64,000 nt of DNA from Mastigias papua (Eukaryota; Cnidaria; Scyphozoa; Rhizostomeae; Mastigiidae). The stretch lies in the NCBI GenBank assembly GCA_964019165.1, contig OZ025271.1, positions 2,788,501-2,852,500 on the forward strand, written 5' to 3'. Both the position numbers and the translations under genes were made by a program. Under the pieces are notes generated by a model. The model worked only from the letters and a program-made list of their open reading frames with translations, searched no databases and was not told the origin of the DNA. Positions 38,360-49,419 of the stretch are shown here, piece after piece; position 1 is the first letter of the stretch, and every line of letters starts with the position of its first letter.

Positions 38360-38364
<5 letters not shown>
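36538..38364 (+). repeat. Satellite 2, block 2 (about 15 monomers)
   Basis: Monomers are mostly the 113-bp form with AGTAGATATAGG, mixed with a few 106-bp forms (37,390-37,560). They are more diverged from one another than in block 1. Near 38,264-38,338 a monomer is interrupted by about 70 bp of foreign sequence. It then resumes (GACTTACTACAGTGTAGTG) and runs into (TA)n at its GATATA step. Confidence 0.93.

Positions 38365-38452
<88 letters not shown>
38365..38452. repeat. (TA)n tract at left edge of the compound insertion
   Basis: About 85 bp of TA, beginning exactly at the GTGATATA step of a satellite 2 monomer. Confidence 0.95.
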
Positions 38453-38456
<4 letters not shown>

Positions 38457-38507
38457 TTGAGGGACTCACGGTAGAATGACCTTAAGATTCCACCGCTATT
38501 CTTTTGT

Positions 38508-38581
38508 GCCTGGATGGCGCAATTGATTAGCACAGGAGTCTTCAGATCTAAACATCGTGAGTTCAAACCCGCACTGGGGCC
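38508..38581 (+). ncRNA. tRNA-like head with A and B boxes, copy 1
   Basis: A-box match TGGCGCAATTGATTAG begins at 38,515 and B-box match AGTTCAAACCC begins at 38,560, with tRNA-like spacing. The acceptor ends do not pair well, so this is a tRNA-derived pol III promoter and not a functional tRNA gene. Confidence 0.65.
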
Positions 38582-38663
38582 GAAATAAATTTTACAATTG
38601 TGGTAGCCCACTCATGACTTAGTATTTACCTATGTCAGCCTTAGCCGAATTTATATGATATAG

Positions 38664-38715
38664 TACGCTTGGCTCTGAAGAAGGCATTATAGCCGAAACA
38701 TAGAGAAGGCCCTAG
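38664..38715 (+). ncRNA. Hammerhead-ribozyme-like motif between the tandem copies
   Basis: CTGAAGA at 38,675 fits CUGANGA. It is followed by a GGC-loop-GCC helix and GAAAC at 38,695-38,699. An extra A separates CUGANGA from the helix compared with the textbook core, so catalytic activity is uncertain. Sister motifs occur at 41,484 and 41,732 near the Penelope-like element. Such elements are known to carry hammerhead motifs in their terminal repeats. Confidence 0.5.
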
Positions 38716-38771
38716 ATGCGTTGAGGGACTCACGGTAGAATGACCTTAAGATTCCACCGCTATTCTTTTGT

Positions 38772-38845
38772 GCCTGGATGGCGCAATTGATTAGCACAGG
38801 AGTCTTCAGATCTAAACATCGTGAGTTCAAACCCGCACTGGGGCC
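38772..38845 (+). ncRNA. tRNA-like head with A and B boxes, copy 2
   Basis: Same segment in the second tandem copy, with identical A- and B-box sequences. Confidence 0.65.
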
Positions 38846-38919
38846 AAAATAAATTTTACAATTGTGGTAGCCCACTCATGACTTAGTATTTACCTATGTC
38901 AGCCTTAGCCGAATTTATA

Positions 38920-38922
<3 letters not shown>

Positions 38923-38988
<66 letters not shown>
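38923..38988. repeat. (TA)n between the tandem repeat and the Penelope-like element
   Basis: About 65 bp of TA. Confidence 0.95.
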
Positions 38989-38992
<4 letters not shown>

Positions 38993-38996
38993 AGGC

Positions 38997-41056
38997 TAGT
39001 TTACGAGGAATTTGAGGTGGACCCTACTGTAGAACTGGGTAAGACTATTAAGGATAGGTTAGAGAAAGTAAGGGAAGAGGATCCGTGTATAGAAGAGGTG
39101 TCTGACTATGTAGAAGTTAATGATTCTATGCTAGGTAGATTTAATCTTTTACTTACGCTCGATAAGGGTCTTAGTAGTGTTAAGGGGCGTCCAGTCATGT
39201 CTAATTGTGGTAGCATAACAGAGCATGTATCGGAGTATTTAGATCACCACCTCAACCCGTTGGTCAGCTTTGTTAAAAATAGACACTCAACATTGATGAC
39301 GAAGCAAACCGGAACTGCATAGGACATGCACCGTAATGCCGACGTAAACAATATGATTACTTGATATGATGTAATATCGTTTAATATAGTATATGACTTA
39401 TGCTGTATCATGCTTACTTTTATTCTAGAAGCATTACATAATTATCATCCCATAGGGTATATAAGGGGTTAGGATTCTCTGTTACAAGTTAGTTAATTTC
39501 AGTGATCTGTGTAGTATAGTATATCAGATACTATCGTATTTCTGTCATCGAAACTCTGCTCTCAAGAAAACAACAAGCTTCACTAGGTCTTACGTTAAGG
39601 ATACTAACCACTTTTTAGCTAAACTAGGTAAGTTAGGTAGCATACCGGATGGGGCTCTTCTCTGCACTGTTGATGTAGTAGGGCTTTATCCAAGTATACC
39701 CCCATGGGGAGGGTCTTGGGGCTATGACGGAAGCATCAGAGGGGAGAGTTAATTCAACCGTGGCTACTGACACCCTAGTTGGGTTGGCATCCCTCGTCCT
39801 TAATGACAACTATTTTGAATTTAACGGTAAGATATATAGGCAGAAGCAAGGGGCAGCAATAGGCATGAAGTTCGCTCCGGCCTATGCTAATCTCTTTATG
39901 AGTGGGTTGGAAGAGAGGTTATTGGAGGCTTCGGTGAACAAACCACTGGTCTGGATGAGATTCATCGATGATGTTTTCTTTATTTGGACCCATGGGGAGG
40001 AGAACCTGAAGCTTTTCATCAACTATCTCAACAGTAGCCATGACACCATTAAATTTACTAGCGAGTATTCCCGGAGATACTATTAACTTTTTAGATGTCC
40101 AGGTCACTATGGGGAAGGGGGAGTTATGACAACTGATTTGTTTTGCAAGCCAACCGATACAAATCAGTTCTTGCATAGGACATCTTGTCATCCATTGCAT
40201 ACTAAGAAGGCGATCCCCTATAGTCAAGCCCTTAGGTACCGTAGGATATGTTCGGAGGATCGTCAGTTTCAGAGTAGGTTAGGTGAGTTGACTGGATGGT
40301 TAAACGATAGGGGCTATGAAGAGTCACTGGTTAATGAACAGATAGACAGGGTACATAGATTGGATAGGGGGACTCTTCTAGCTACGACAGGCAGGGAACC
40401 CAACCCGGGGAGGGATGATAGAATTCCATTAGTTATTACATACCATCCAGTGCTCAACAGTGTGGGGAAACATTACGGGATCTCCACCCTATGCTGTCCA
40501 ATTTGGAAGAGCATAGGTTGGTTTTTCCTGAACCTCCGGTCACTGCATTTAGATGATGTAAGAACCTTAAGGATATATTAGTTAGTGCTAGACTCACTAC
40601 CAACAATAACTGTATACAAAGGGTTGTGCTCGTTGTGAAAAGTCCAGATGTCAAGTGTGTCAATCTATGTCTGATAGTGATAGTTTCCATTCCCACGTAA
40701 CTAAGAAGGAATGTAAGATTAACTTTTCACTTAATTGTGATTCGTCGAATGTTGTGTACTTGTTTGATTGTGTTGTGTGTAATTTCCAGTATGTGGGTAG
40801 TACTAGCACGCCTTTTAGGCTTAGGATTAATAATTATAAGGCATGCTATCGTAGGTTTAGGTCAGGGTCTTCAGTTCCCCAGATGGACTTCTTTAGGCAC
40901 TTTTCTGAGGAGGGACATCATGGGTTTCTGGAAGACATTCGTGTTACTATAATTGATAAGCTTGTTGGGGGAGATAGGATACGTGAGAGTTTCTGGCAAC
41001 ATAAGCTAGACACTGTCACACCCCAGGGCCTTAATGTTAGGGAAGTAGACACATAG
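38997..41056 (+). pseudogene. PLE reverse transcriptase + GIY-YIG endonuclease pseudogene
   Basis: RT motifs in order are GRPVMSNCGSITEHVSEYLD (about 39,190), VDVVGLYPSIP (about 39,671), KQGAAIGMKFAPAYANLF (about 39,845) and MRFIDDVFFIW (about 39,955). The catalytic aspartates of VDVV and IDD are retained. The linker CARCEKSRCQVCQ (about 40,626) is the PLE-type cysteine motif. The endonuclease follows with VVYLFDCVVCNFQYVGST, a conserved arginine region and RESFWQHKLDT, ending at 41,056. Breaks are a roughly 300-bp foreign stretch at about 39,276-39,578 and frame changes near 39,706, 40,078, 40,480 and 40,620. There is also a TGA near 40,128. In active PLEs this protein nicks target DNA and primes reverse transcription. 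Confidence 0.9.
39276..39578 (+). other. Insertion inside the PLE reverse transcriptase
   Basis: The protein alignment is interrupted between LNPLVSFVK and SYVKDTNHFL, which are adjacent in related elements as I know them. The stretch is AT-rich, has many stops and shows no clear GT-AG boundaries, so I read it as an insertion and not an intron. Confidence 0.55.
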
Positions 41057-41477
41057 TATTATTATTTATTTCAGTTTATTGGTTTGTTTTTATTTACATA
41101 CTCTCCGCTGTATACTATGTACTTTGTTTTTATTCCAGTTATTTAGGTTGCTCTACATTTTATTTATCCAGTCTTTGTTCGTATTAGGTGTCTTTGCTCT
41201 TTATATAATCTATTTTAGTTTGTGTTTGGCTTTCTTTCTATTGCATTCCCCATTTACATTTGTTTTGCATGGTTTTCTCCTAACTCCAGTGGGAGGGACA
41301 GCATCATCCCCTTTAACACCCCTATCTTCTGTGCGAACTCTCATTTCCCCTCTTTTCAATTTTAGGTGTTATTCATTGTAGTCCTGCTGTATTGTGTAGA
41401 GTACGGTTTTGTTTTAGCATAATTATATATTGTTCCTTTGGATTATGGTTATAGATGCGCAAAATGTGGCTGGTATG

Positions 41478-41525
41478 ATATTACTGATGAAGGCTTGTGC
41501 CGAAACGTTTTAAATAGTGTAATTT
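41478..41525 (+). ncRNA. Hammerhead-ribozyme-like motif at PLE 3' end
   Basis: CTGATGA at 41,484-41,490, then AGGC-TTGT-GCC, then GAAAC at 41,502-41,506. ATTAC just upstream can pair with GTAAT downstream. This fits the hammerhead motifs reported in PLE terminal repeats, apart from one extra A after CUGAUGA. Confidence 0.6.
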
Positions 41526-41582
41526 TATTTCTTAAATTCTCTCTATACTTATAAATTACTTGCTTGGTTGTAGCTTTGTGAT

Positions 41583-41795
<213 letters not shown>

Positions 41796-41833
41796 CTTTA
41801 AAAATTTCTTTGTGATTGGAGCAATTTGAGTCA

Positions 41834-42118
<285 letters not shown>

Positions 42119-42121
42119 AGA

Positions 42122-42300
42122 TGAGCAAATTTTATGATAGATGTTCCCCAAATGTTACTAGCAACACAACACAGAATTGGACGAGCTCAGTACTATAGGA
42201 TAAGTCTCAAAAAAGCTATATAGCTACTCTTCAGCAATACATAATCGGGGATCATGAATGATATTTGGGTTTCAGATATGATCTGAAAATTAATAATTGG
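42122..42300 (+). repeat. Satellite 2 boundary block, right copy
   Basis: Diverged direct copy of the block at 32,640-32,765 (AAATTTTATGATAGATGTTC, then CTACTCTTCAGCAATACATA and GGGGATCATGAATGATATTT). It carries about 65 extra bases in the middle, starting CCCCAAATGTTACTAGC. Confidence 0.7.
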
Positions 42301-42785
42301 GGAGAAAACAACAATGTGGATTTGAACATAAAATACATGGATATACTTCGATGAACAACTTTCCTATTTACTTTCATTCCCCATATGCTTATTCAGTTCA
42401 CTCAATACATGGTGGAAAGAGTCATTTTCAAACTTTCGGTCGATCTCTAAGTAAAAGAAAGCAACTCGATAGTTGAAACTCGTTTAACGTCAGTGCAATC
42501 CACAGCTATGCTCTCACCACAGTCCACACATTCCCCAAATAGATATACGCAACTTTGATCTACAATTGCACAAAGTGAGTCTACTGCAAAGGGATATCAA
42601 TGATTACAGAATGTGATCTTCAGGGAAATCAAATATAAATTGTGTTGAATTTTGCAGTCAATCATCCTGGCAGAGTTAAGCTAGTTTTAACGGTAATTTA
42701 GGACTTCATAGATACGATTTTAAAAGAGTAACAGTTTGGCTGATGTAATAATGAATGAATGTGGTCAGAAATAGGATTTTTTCAG
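42300..42785. other. Unassigned spacer
   Basis: No open frame, splice pair, repeat or known element could be supported here. Confidence 0.5.
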
Positions 42786-43050
42786 TTTGTGTATAATTTG
42801 TCCCCACAAGCACTAGGTTGGAAAAGTGACATGAGTGTTAAAATGTCCCCACAAATATACACATACACACCATACACACACCTTGTGGGGACATCACGAA
42901 AACCGTGTAGAAGGTCTGCAAATGACGTTTTAAAGGCATCTAGGCAATGTACCTTGTGGGGACAGAAAAATTGTCCCCACAAGTACGACAGTCCCCACAA
43001 GGCTGGTGTGTAGCTACATATCTGTCCCCACAACGTAGGTCATGTCAGCA

Positions 43051-43084
<34 letters not shown>

Positions 43085-43089
43085 TGTGA

Positions 43090-43090
<1 letters not shown>
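42785..43090. repeat. Cluster of GTCCCCACAA boxes in both orientations plus (CA)n
   Basis: The box occurs near 42,800, 42,845, 42,884 (reverse), 42,954 (reverse), 42,974, 42,991 and 43,024. Several copies are followed by AAG, and one sits in a TACACACACC context like satellite 2. The last copy, GTCCCCACAAC, is followed by GGTCATGTCAG and then a CA repeat (43,040-43,084). The same arrangement occurs at the end of the palindrome arm (15,329-15,398). The open frames here come from the repeated box. Confidence 0.85.
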
Positions 43091-43975
<885 letters not shown>

Positions 43976-44043
43976 TTGGAAGTATGTATATTTATTGCAT
44001 AATGGCGTAATTGGGTATGACTTTCTTTGTCTGTGTGTGAATA

Positions 44044-44606
44044 GATGTAGGGGCTTATGGGAGACAAGGTGATGGTGGAATCTTCCGTCAATCAAGTTTT
44101 GGGTGTGCTTACAAAATGGAACGTTAAATATTCCTGCTGCTAAACATCTTCTTAGCTCAAACATTTTATTACCGGATGTAATTCTGGGGGATGAAGCACA
44201 CCCCCTTTCATCATATCTCATGCGACCTTCTCCAAGACAGGATTTAAATGACGAAAACATAATATTTAATTATGGACTTTCAAGAGCTCGCCGATTTGTA
44301 GAATGTGCATTTGGAATTTTACGGTCAAAATAGAGGGTTTTTGCTACAGAACTGGAATCTAGCGTGGAAAACTCTGAGAAAATTGTTAAAGTTGCTTGCT
44401 TACTACATAATATAATTATTGAAGAGGAAGGTATTCATTTGATGATTTAAATGAAACATTAGCATTTGCGGAAGAAAATCAAGGCAATGAACTCAATGGG
44501 CGTGCAAATCAATGAACAAATACAAGTATACAAATAAGAAATGCATTTGCATCACATTTTATGAGTCTAGAGGGAGAAGTACCTTGGCAAAGAAATGTTA
44601 TTTCAT
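44044..44606 (+). pseudogene. PIF/Harbinger transposase C-terminal half, broken
   Basis: The plus strand encodes [20 protein letters not shown], then in another frame NGTLNIPAAKHLL and LPDVILGDEAHPLSSYLMRP. It continues FNYGLSRARRFVECAFGILR, a TAG, and SEKIVKVACLLHNIIIEEEG. After a further frame change it ends NAFASHFMSLEGEVPWQ. This is the order of the second half of DDE_Tnp_4 (Harbinger) transposases: DxGxxGxxxDGGIF, GDEAxPLxxxLMRP, SRARRxVExAFGIL and LHN. The N-terminal half, including the first catalytic aspartate, is missing; a (TA)n tract lies in its place. Two frameshifts and a stop make it inactive. Confidence 0.9.
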
Positions 44607-45039
44607 AGAGATTATTGCTTCTAATTTTGTCTCATTTTCTGTATTTTTCTATAATACAATATCACAACAGAATATTTTGATATATGCTTACCACTCTTTG
44701 ATATATAAATTTTCTCGTTGAAATTCTCCAAAAACTCGACCAACATACCTTCTAATTGCAAAACTTCTGCGATTTCAGACCAGTATTTCTTTACTAAGCC
44801 CCAATTTCAATGTTTTGGACCGCAGGGATCCCAAATCGCAGGTCTTTGCACAATTTCGGTGATGAGAAGCGCAAAATCAATCTCTTGTTCTCGCTAGTTC
44901 TTGCTAGTAACAAATCTGTCAGGGAACCCACAAGTTTGCTAGCGTAAACTCGGCAATATCTGCTGACGCAATTTTGCTAATCTGAACACCCGTGGTGTGA
45001 CCTATTGCGGTTTCTTACCAGTGTGTATGCGCACTAGTA

Positions 45040-45065
45040 CAGGATTTAGTCTGAACGCAGCCTTA
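45040..45065 (+). mobile_element. Right terminal repeat of the Harbinger element with TTA
   Basis: AGTCTGAACGCAGCC, followed by TTA, is the reverse of the usual PIF/Harbinger end (GGCTGCGTTCAGACT). No matching left end is visible, consistent with a left-side deletion. Confidence 0.6.
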
Positions 45066-45225
45066 TAAGATAAACATATTACATGTGCAGAAGGTTATAA
45101 AGATAAGCAGTTATTCCCTACATGCCTTAAAATAAACAATATTCCATTGAGAACAAATGTGCAAAATGGTATAAATGAAGGTTAGAAAATTTTATAAGAT
45201 ATATGTATGTAGGTATATAACGCAC

Positions 45226-45425
45226 CTTGCATTCAAGTACTGCATCTGTATCCTTAAATGTTCCTTCTTCAAACTGGAATGTTACATGCTCATTACCAAA
45301 TGGTGAAAATGAGGAATTCTTTAGTGAAACAACATGCGTGTCAGATTTGAGAGACATGAAAGCGGCAAAGCGGGCTGTTTCAAAAATTTTAGTTGTAACT
45401 TTGACTGAAGGTTGATTGTCAATGC
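45226..45425 (-). CDS. Coding exon of a minus-strand gene (downstream of the ZU5 exon)
   Basis: The minus strand has acceptor TTATATTTCCAG, then 200 bp open, then donor AAG/GTGCGT. The product includes IDNQPSVKVTTKIFETARFA and VTFQFEEGTFKDTDAVLECK. The acceptor is phase 1 and matches the phase-1 donor of the candidate exon at 46,724-46,800, giving VKDSIDNQPSVKV across the junction. The composition is ordinary soluble protein. Probably part of the same gene as the ZU5 exon. Confidence 0.6.
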
Positions 45426-46072
45426 CTGGAAATATAACAAAAGATTAAATAATAATAATATTTGGAACTTTAATTGTAAAAAACAAAAATAAAAATAAAA
45501 TGTAATAGATTACAGTAAAAAGTATAAGATGTGGATAGCTCTTTCTACATGCAATCAACAAACAATTTTCAAATGTAAATGATTATATTAAGCTGGGTTT
45601 ATATCGATTTCGTGGAGAAAACAAGTCACAAAGCATGTATTAAAGTAAGCAAGTGATGAACTTTGTATTCCAGTTGAGTCAATTAAAACAGCCGACTAAT
45701 CAAGTTGAATAATCAACTATTTTTCCAATTGGCTCTGGACATTGCATTGAATTCAACTTATTTAACTCAAATGCAATAGGACCAAGATGGTTGAAATTTG
45801 TTTGCTATTATAATCTAGTTTTCTCTGCTGTTCTAGCGAATTATTTGAGATTTCAAGCTAATAATTATTAAAAGCTGTTGGAACAAATGGTTGCTTACAA
45901 CAACTGTCTCAGATGACAACCCAGACATCCATGAAAGCAGCAGTTCTAACAAACTAAGGGATAAACGACAATAAACGATGCTGTAATGCAAAAGCTCTAC
46001 TACTTATGACAAGACTGATGTTGGTATTAGCAGATCCATGACAATTTCTTACCCAAAGACCAAACCCAACCA

Positions 46073-46245
46073 ATTTAGACCAGGCGGAGAAGGAGGGAAT
46101 TGTCCCCCAAAATCAAAATTTGTGGCACATAGTGGATGTGGTCAATTTTAGGGTGCTGATTTCGAAAATCGATCTTACACAAGAAAAATCGGGGGCTTTC
46201 AGGTTCGTTTTCATATTAAAAGTCTCTTTTCAATGTAAATGGTAA
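46073..46245 (+). repeat. Inverted repeat copy, left (pairs with 49,231-49,411)
   Basis: TTAGACCAGGC, then GTCCCCCAAAATCAAAATT, TTTCGAAAATCGAT and CGGGGGCTTTCAG. It matches the reverse complement of 49,231-49,411 at roughly 75%. The pair could be termini of an old DNA element or two copies of a dispersed repeat. An exon candidate lies between them, which favours the latter. Confidence 0.65.
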
Positions 46246-46723
46246 TTCTCCTCGTAAATCACGTTTAACCATTTCAAGTGCTGCTTGATTGGATTACAAT
46301 GATAAATATATACTGTTTGATGATAAAAAGACATTTGTATAATTAGTTTCAGCAACAACTGTCTTTTTAGCCTCGATTTCATCCTAAGGAGTCATTTTTG
46401 AAGGAAAGTCAAGAAGCACTTTGTTCAAATACCATGTAAAACTTTGCCATTTAAAAACATAAATTCCAGCAACAGATTCGATATCTCAACCCTATCTCAA
46501 CCCCAATTTTTCCGTTAGGTCTTAGTTCTTTTGTCAGAGAAGGCCATACTACATTGGATTTTCTCTTATATGAACGTTTCTTCAAAATTCAGAATCGTCT
46601 GTTAGAAAAAAACTACTTCCTTCCTGGCTCGACGTTGCCTCCATTGTGTGAGCTAGTGCCTCGCTCTGGCAACACAACTATAGTTATAAATTGCAGTAAA
46701 AATTAAAGTGTCTATTGACGTAC

Positions 46724-46800
46724 TGTCCTTCACATTTGGAGGTGGGCCATAGTCTAGTTCTGATGGGAACTTTGAAGTACATTTTTGAAAATATTCCATT
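46724..46800 (-). CDS. Small coding exon of the same minus-strand gene
   Basis: Acceptor TTGTTATTGCTAG, 77 bp open, donor A/GTACGT. The product reads MEYFQKCTSKFPSELDYGPP, then PNVKD. The donor phase fits the next exon at 45,425. Its acceptor phase does not fit the ZU5 exon directly, so at least one exon between them is missing from this reading. Confidence 0.45.
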
Positions 46801-47761
46801 CTAGCAATAACAAATAAAACTAATCATAACTAAATATGCAAGAGCACACAATGGTGTTTGAATTGTATGTACAAGCTGTTGACAAAGTTTTATCTTCAAT
46901 TGATTCATCTAAAATATCCCGGTATTAAGTCCAGGTCTTGGTAGCTACTATGTATATGTAACTGAATGTACTTGAAAGATCTAAACACATTTATCGGTTT
47001 TTAAGAAAGGAAAATAATTGTCCAGAGTTCTGTTTATTCCAAATTTAATTACTGTCTATTGTTATGCAATTCTTCATCTGCAAGATTACGAAACAAGGTT
47101 CATCATATACCAGAGAGACCTCAAATTGTCCTGTTCAATAACAACACTATATAATTTGGCACAATTAGTCAGAGCCTTATGGTGTGAAACATGGACAGCA
47201 TTCCCAAATGATTTGAAATCCACTCAAAAATAGACAAAGTTATAACAGACTGACAAAGCAGTGAGGGGGAGCACAATGCAACTGCAATTTATGCCAATAG
47301 GAAGCACATCGAGCATAGTAGATGTATGTGAATAGCTATTTTAAGTAGTTGAAACTTTTTCATAATATTCGAACTCGATTAGCATCTATATCAACATATT
47401 TATAGGCTATATGTAGATGTTTTTCGAAATATAATAATATGAAGAACAGAGTACTGAGTAAGTGAAAACTTATTGAACACTACGTGGCACGTGTAGACTA
47501 TACTCGACCTTCATCTTAAAACTGCAAGTAATGATGTACAAATGAATATTCAACTAAGAGAGATACTTATAATAATTCAAGAGAAACCTGACCAGGATAC
47601 ATGCAAACAATGGACTTAAGCCTTGGGAGAATGCGTGAGAGAAACGAACACAGAATTGATTCTGCAAGAAGTTTCCTGTTTCTATTGATGCAACTTCAGG
47701 TACCAGTAGTAACGAAAAAATGATTTAACAATCTTCTTCTTTAATAGCTTTTCCGTCTTTT

Positions 47762-47908
47762 TCAAGACATTAGCCTTGCCACTGTTTTCTTCCATTCCTT
47801 TCGCTCATAATCGTTTTCAGTTAATTCGTCTACTGTTTTGTTTATTGCCTTCAGATCTTTATTTATTTGTTTTATCCACGTATGTTTTGGTCTTCCTCGG
47901 TTACCTTT
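47762..47908 (-). pseudogene. LINE ORF2 C-terminal tail fragment
   Basis: The minus-strand frame ends GNRGRPKHTWIKQINKDLKA, then ENDYERKEWKKTVARL and stop. RGRPxxTW...DL...DRxxW is the common tail of many non-LTR retrotransposon polyproteins. Only the tail is present. It lies in an intron of the candidate minus-strand gene. Confidence 0.65.
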
Positions 47909-49230
47909 CGCTTTTTTAAAATGTTCTTTGAAAGCTAATTTTGCTGGTTTAGTTAGTTTAGATTTAACAATATGCATATAAAATTGACAAAACATCATCA
48001 ACGTACGATTCACTGCAAGATTTATGACAACCGATAAGAACCAAGTTAAGCTATTAAGCAAAGACTGAGCAGTACTTCAAAAATGATTGAAAAAGCTGCT
48101 GATGACAGAAAAACAGAACTGCAGCTGAGGTCAATGGGAAATGGAATAAAAACGAGTAGCATAGTTTTCACTACATGCTTGCTTTGATGTTTATGAGAAT
48201 CGCAATACGATAGACAAAGATTTCAGTAATTGAGCTGCCAGTAACTTTCTTGATGATTTGAAGTTGATGGAAGCAACCTTACAATTATCTGGGAACAGTT
48301 TGTGAAAATGATACTACAATGGATGCAGAAAGTGAAGCAACTAGGGGATGCCCCACAGAAACCAATACAGAATCAATCACTAACAGAGTCGAACATCTCT
48401 GCAGGCTGTTATTGAAATTCATTCCAACACTCTCTTTTCCAGGTAGATCCTGGGCAGATCACAATGTTTCCCCAATGGTTTTAAATGGAAGCAATAGCAG
48501 TCAACACCAGCCACTGTGCAGGAACTGCAAAAGTATACATTACTTCACAATGTCTAAAAACAGTTACAGTCTGCCTTATGCTGCTCCATGTCGGGAGCTG
48601 AGCACGAACGAGAGCTCAAAATGCTCAAAATTACTATCTTCTGGTGGCTTGATCATACCGGCTTGAAGATGGCTAGTGGCACTGGCGGAGAGAGACTATG
48701 AACGCTATGGGCTAAATAAATATGATACTGCCTTATGTGATTAAGTTGGGGGATTTCTATAGTATTTGCATAAGATGTCTAGACTTCAGGAATTGTCGGC
48801 AAACAAAAATCTGCTTCTCTGTCTTTCTTTTACTTTACTGCTATCATCTTTATACGTATCACAGATTACAAAGCTCGTTGTGAATTGTGTTGGTATGCTT
48901 GATTACACGATCCATAATTCTCTCCCCTTTATCAAATATACAACTAATGGAAGCTGCCAGATATAAGAAGTAAAGGAAAGCTGCCATGGAGCTGGTACCT
49001 CAGCTGATATCAGCACCATGAAGCAAAAGAGTTTGCCATTGATTATCTTTGAAATTGCCTCTTAAAAACTGCCAAGAAGACATGACTTGGGTGCACAAGC
49101 TTATGAAAGTAATCTCTGAAGATACATTTCTGTTGAAAATAATTATGTAAAATATCTTTTATCCCCAGACAGTATATTTTATCATGTTAGCCCCATCAAG
49201 CAGCATTTGAAATGTTTACACATGATCTAT

Positions 49231-49411
49231 GAGAAGATTTGCCATTTTGATCAAAAACGAGAATTTAAGTGTGAAAACGAGGCTGAAAGCCCCCGAATTT
49301 CCCTGCATAACATCGATTTTCGAAATTAGCACCCTTAAATTGACCAAGTCCAATATGTGCCATCAATTTTGCATTCAGGTGACGATTCCCCCTTAACTGC
49401 CTGGTCTAATT
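49231..49411 (-). repeat. Inverted repeat copy, right
   Basis: Partner of 46,073-46,245, with CTGAAAGCCCCCGAATTTCC, ATCGATTTTCGAAATTAGCA and GCCTGGTCTAATTA. Confidence 0.65.
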
Positions 49412-49419
49412 AGTGTAGC

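Larger units (their letters stand above)
38453..38922 (+). repeat. Tandem 263-bp repeat with tRNA-like head and hammerhead-like core
   Basis: Copy 1 starts at 38,453 and copy 2 at 38,716, both with ATGCGTTGAGGGACTCACGG. They are almost identical (one base differs in GGGGCCGAAA/GGGGCCAAAA) for about 207 bp. Copy 1 carries in addition 38,662-38,715 with the hammerhead-like motif. Copy 2 stops there and runs into (TA)n. Each copy contains a tRNA-like segment. The layout could be a tRNA-derived SINE mobilised with Penelope-like sequence, or a retrozyme-like tandem unit. Confidence 0.75.
38989..41580 (+). mobile_element. Penelope-like element (PLE), 5'-truncated and broken
   Basis: Bounded by (TA)n on both sides. 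It encodes, in order, a Penelope-type reverse transcriptase, a cysteine-rich linker and a GIY-YIG endonuclease, and ends with a hammerhead-like motif at 41,484. The lesions are an insertion in the RT and several frameshifts and stops. Together with the flanking tandem repeat and TA tracts, it sits at the GATATA step of a single satellite 2 monomer, whose continuation is found at 41,959. Confidence 0.9.

Noticed and set aside
38508..38581. Functional tRNA gene at 38.5 kb (and at 57.6 kb)
   Set aside because: A and B boxes are good, but acceptor and D arms do not pair properly and each is joined to a repeat body; these are SINE-type heads.
41079..41381. Hydrophobic 100-codon frame after the PLE endonuclease
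   Set aside because: T-rich 3' non-coding sequence gives Leu/Phe-rich frames by chance; related PLEs end with the endonuclease.
42782..43033. Open frames with repeated WGQ words
   Set aside because: Caused by the repeated TTGTGGGGACA box in both orientations.
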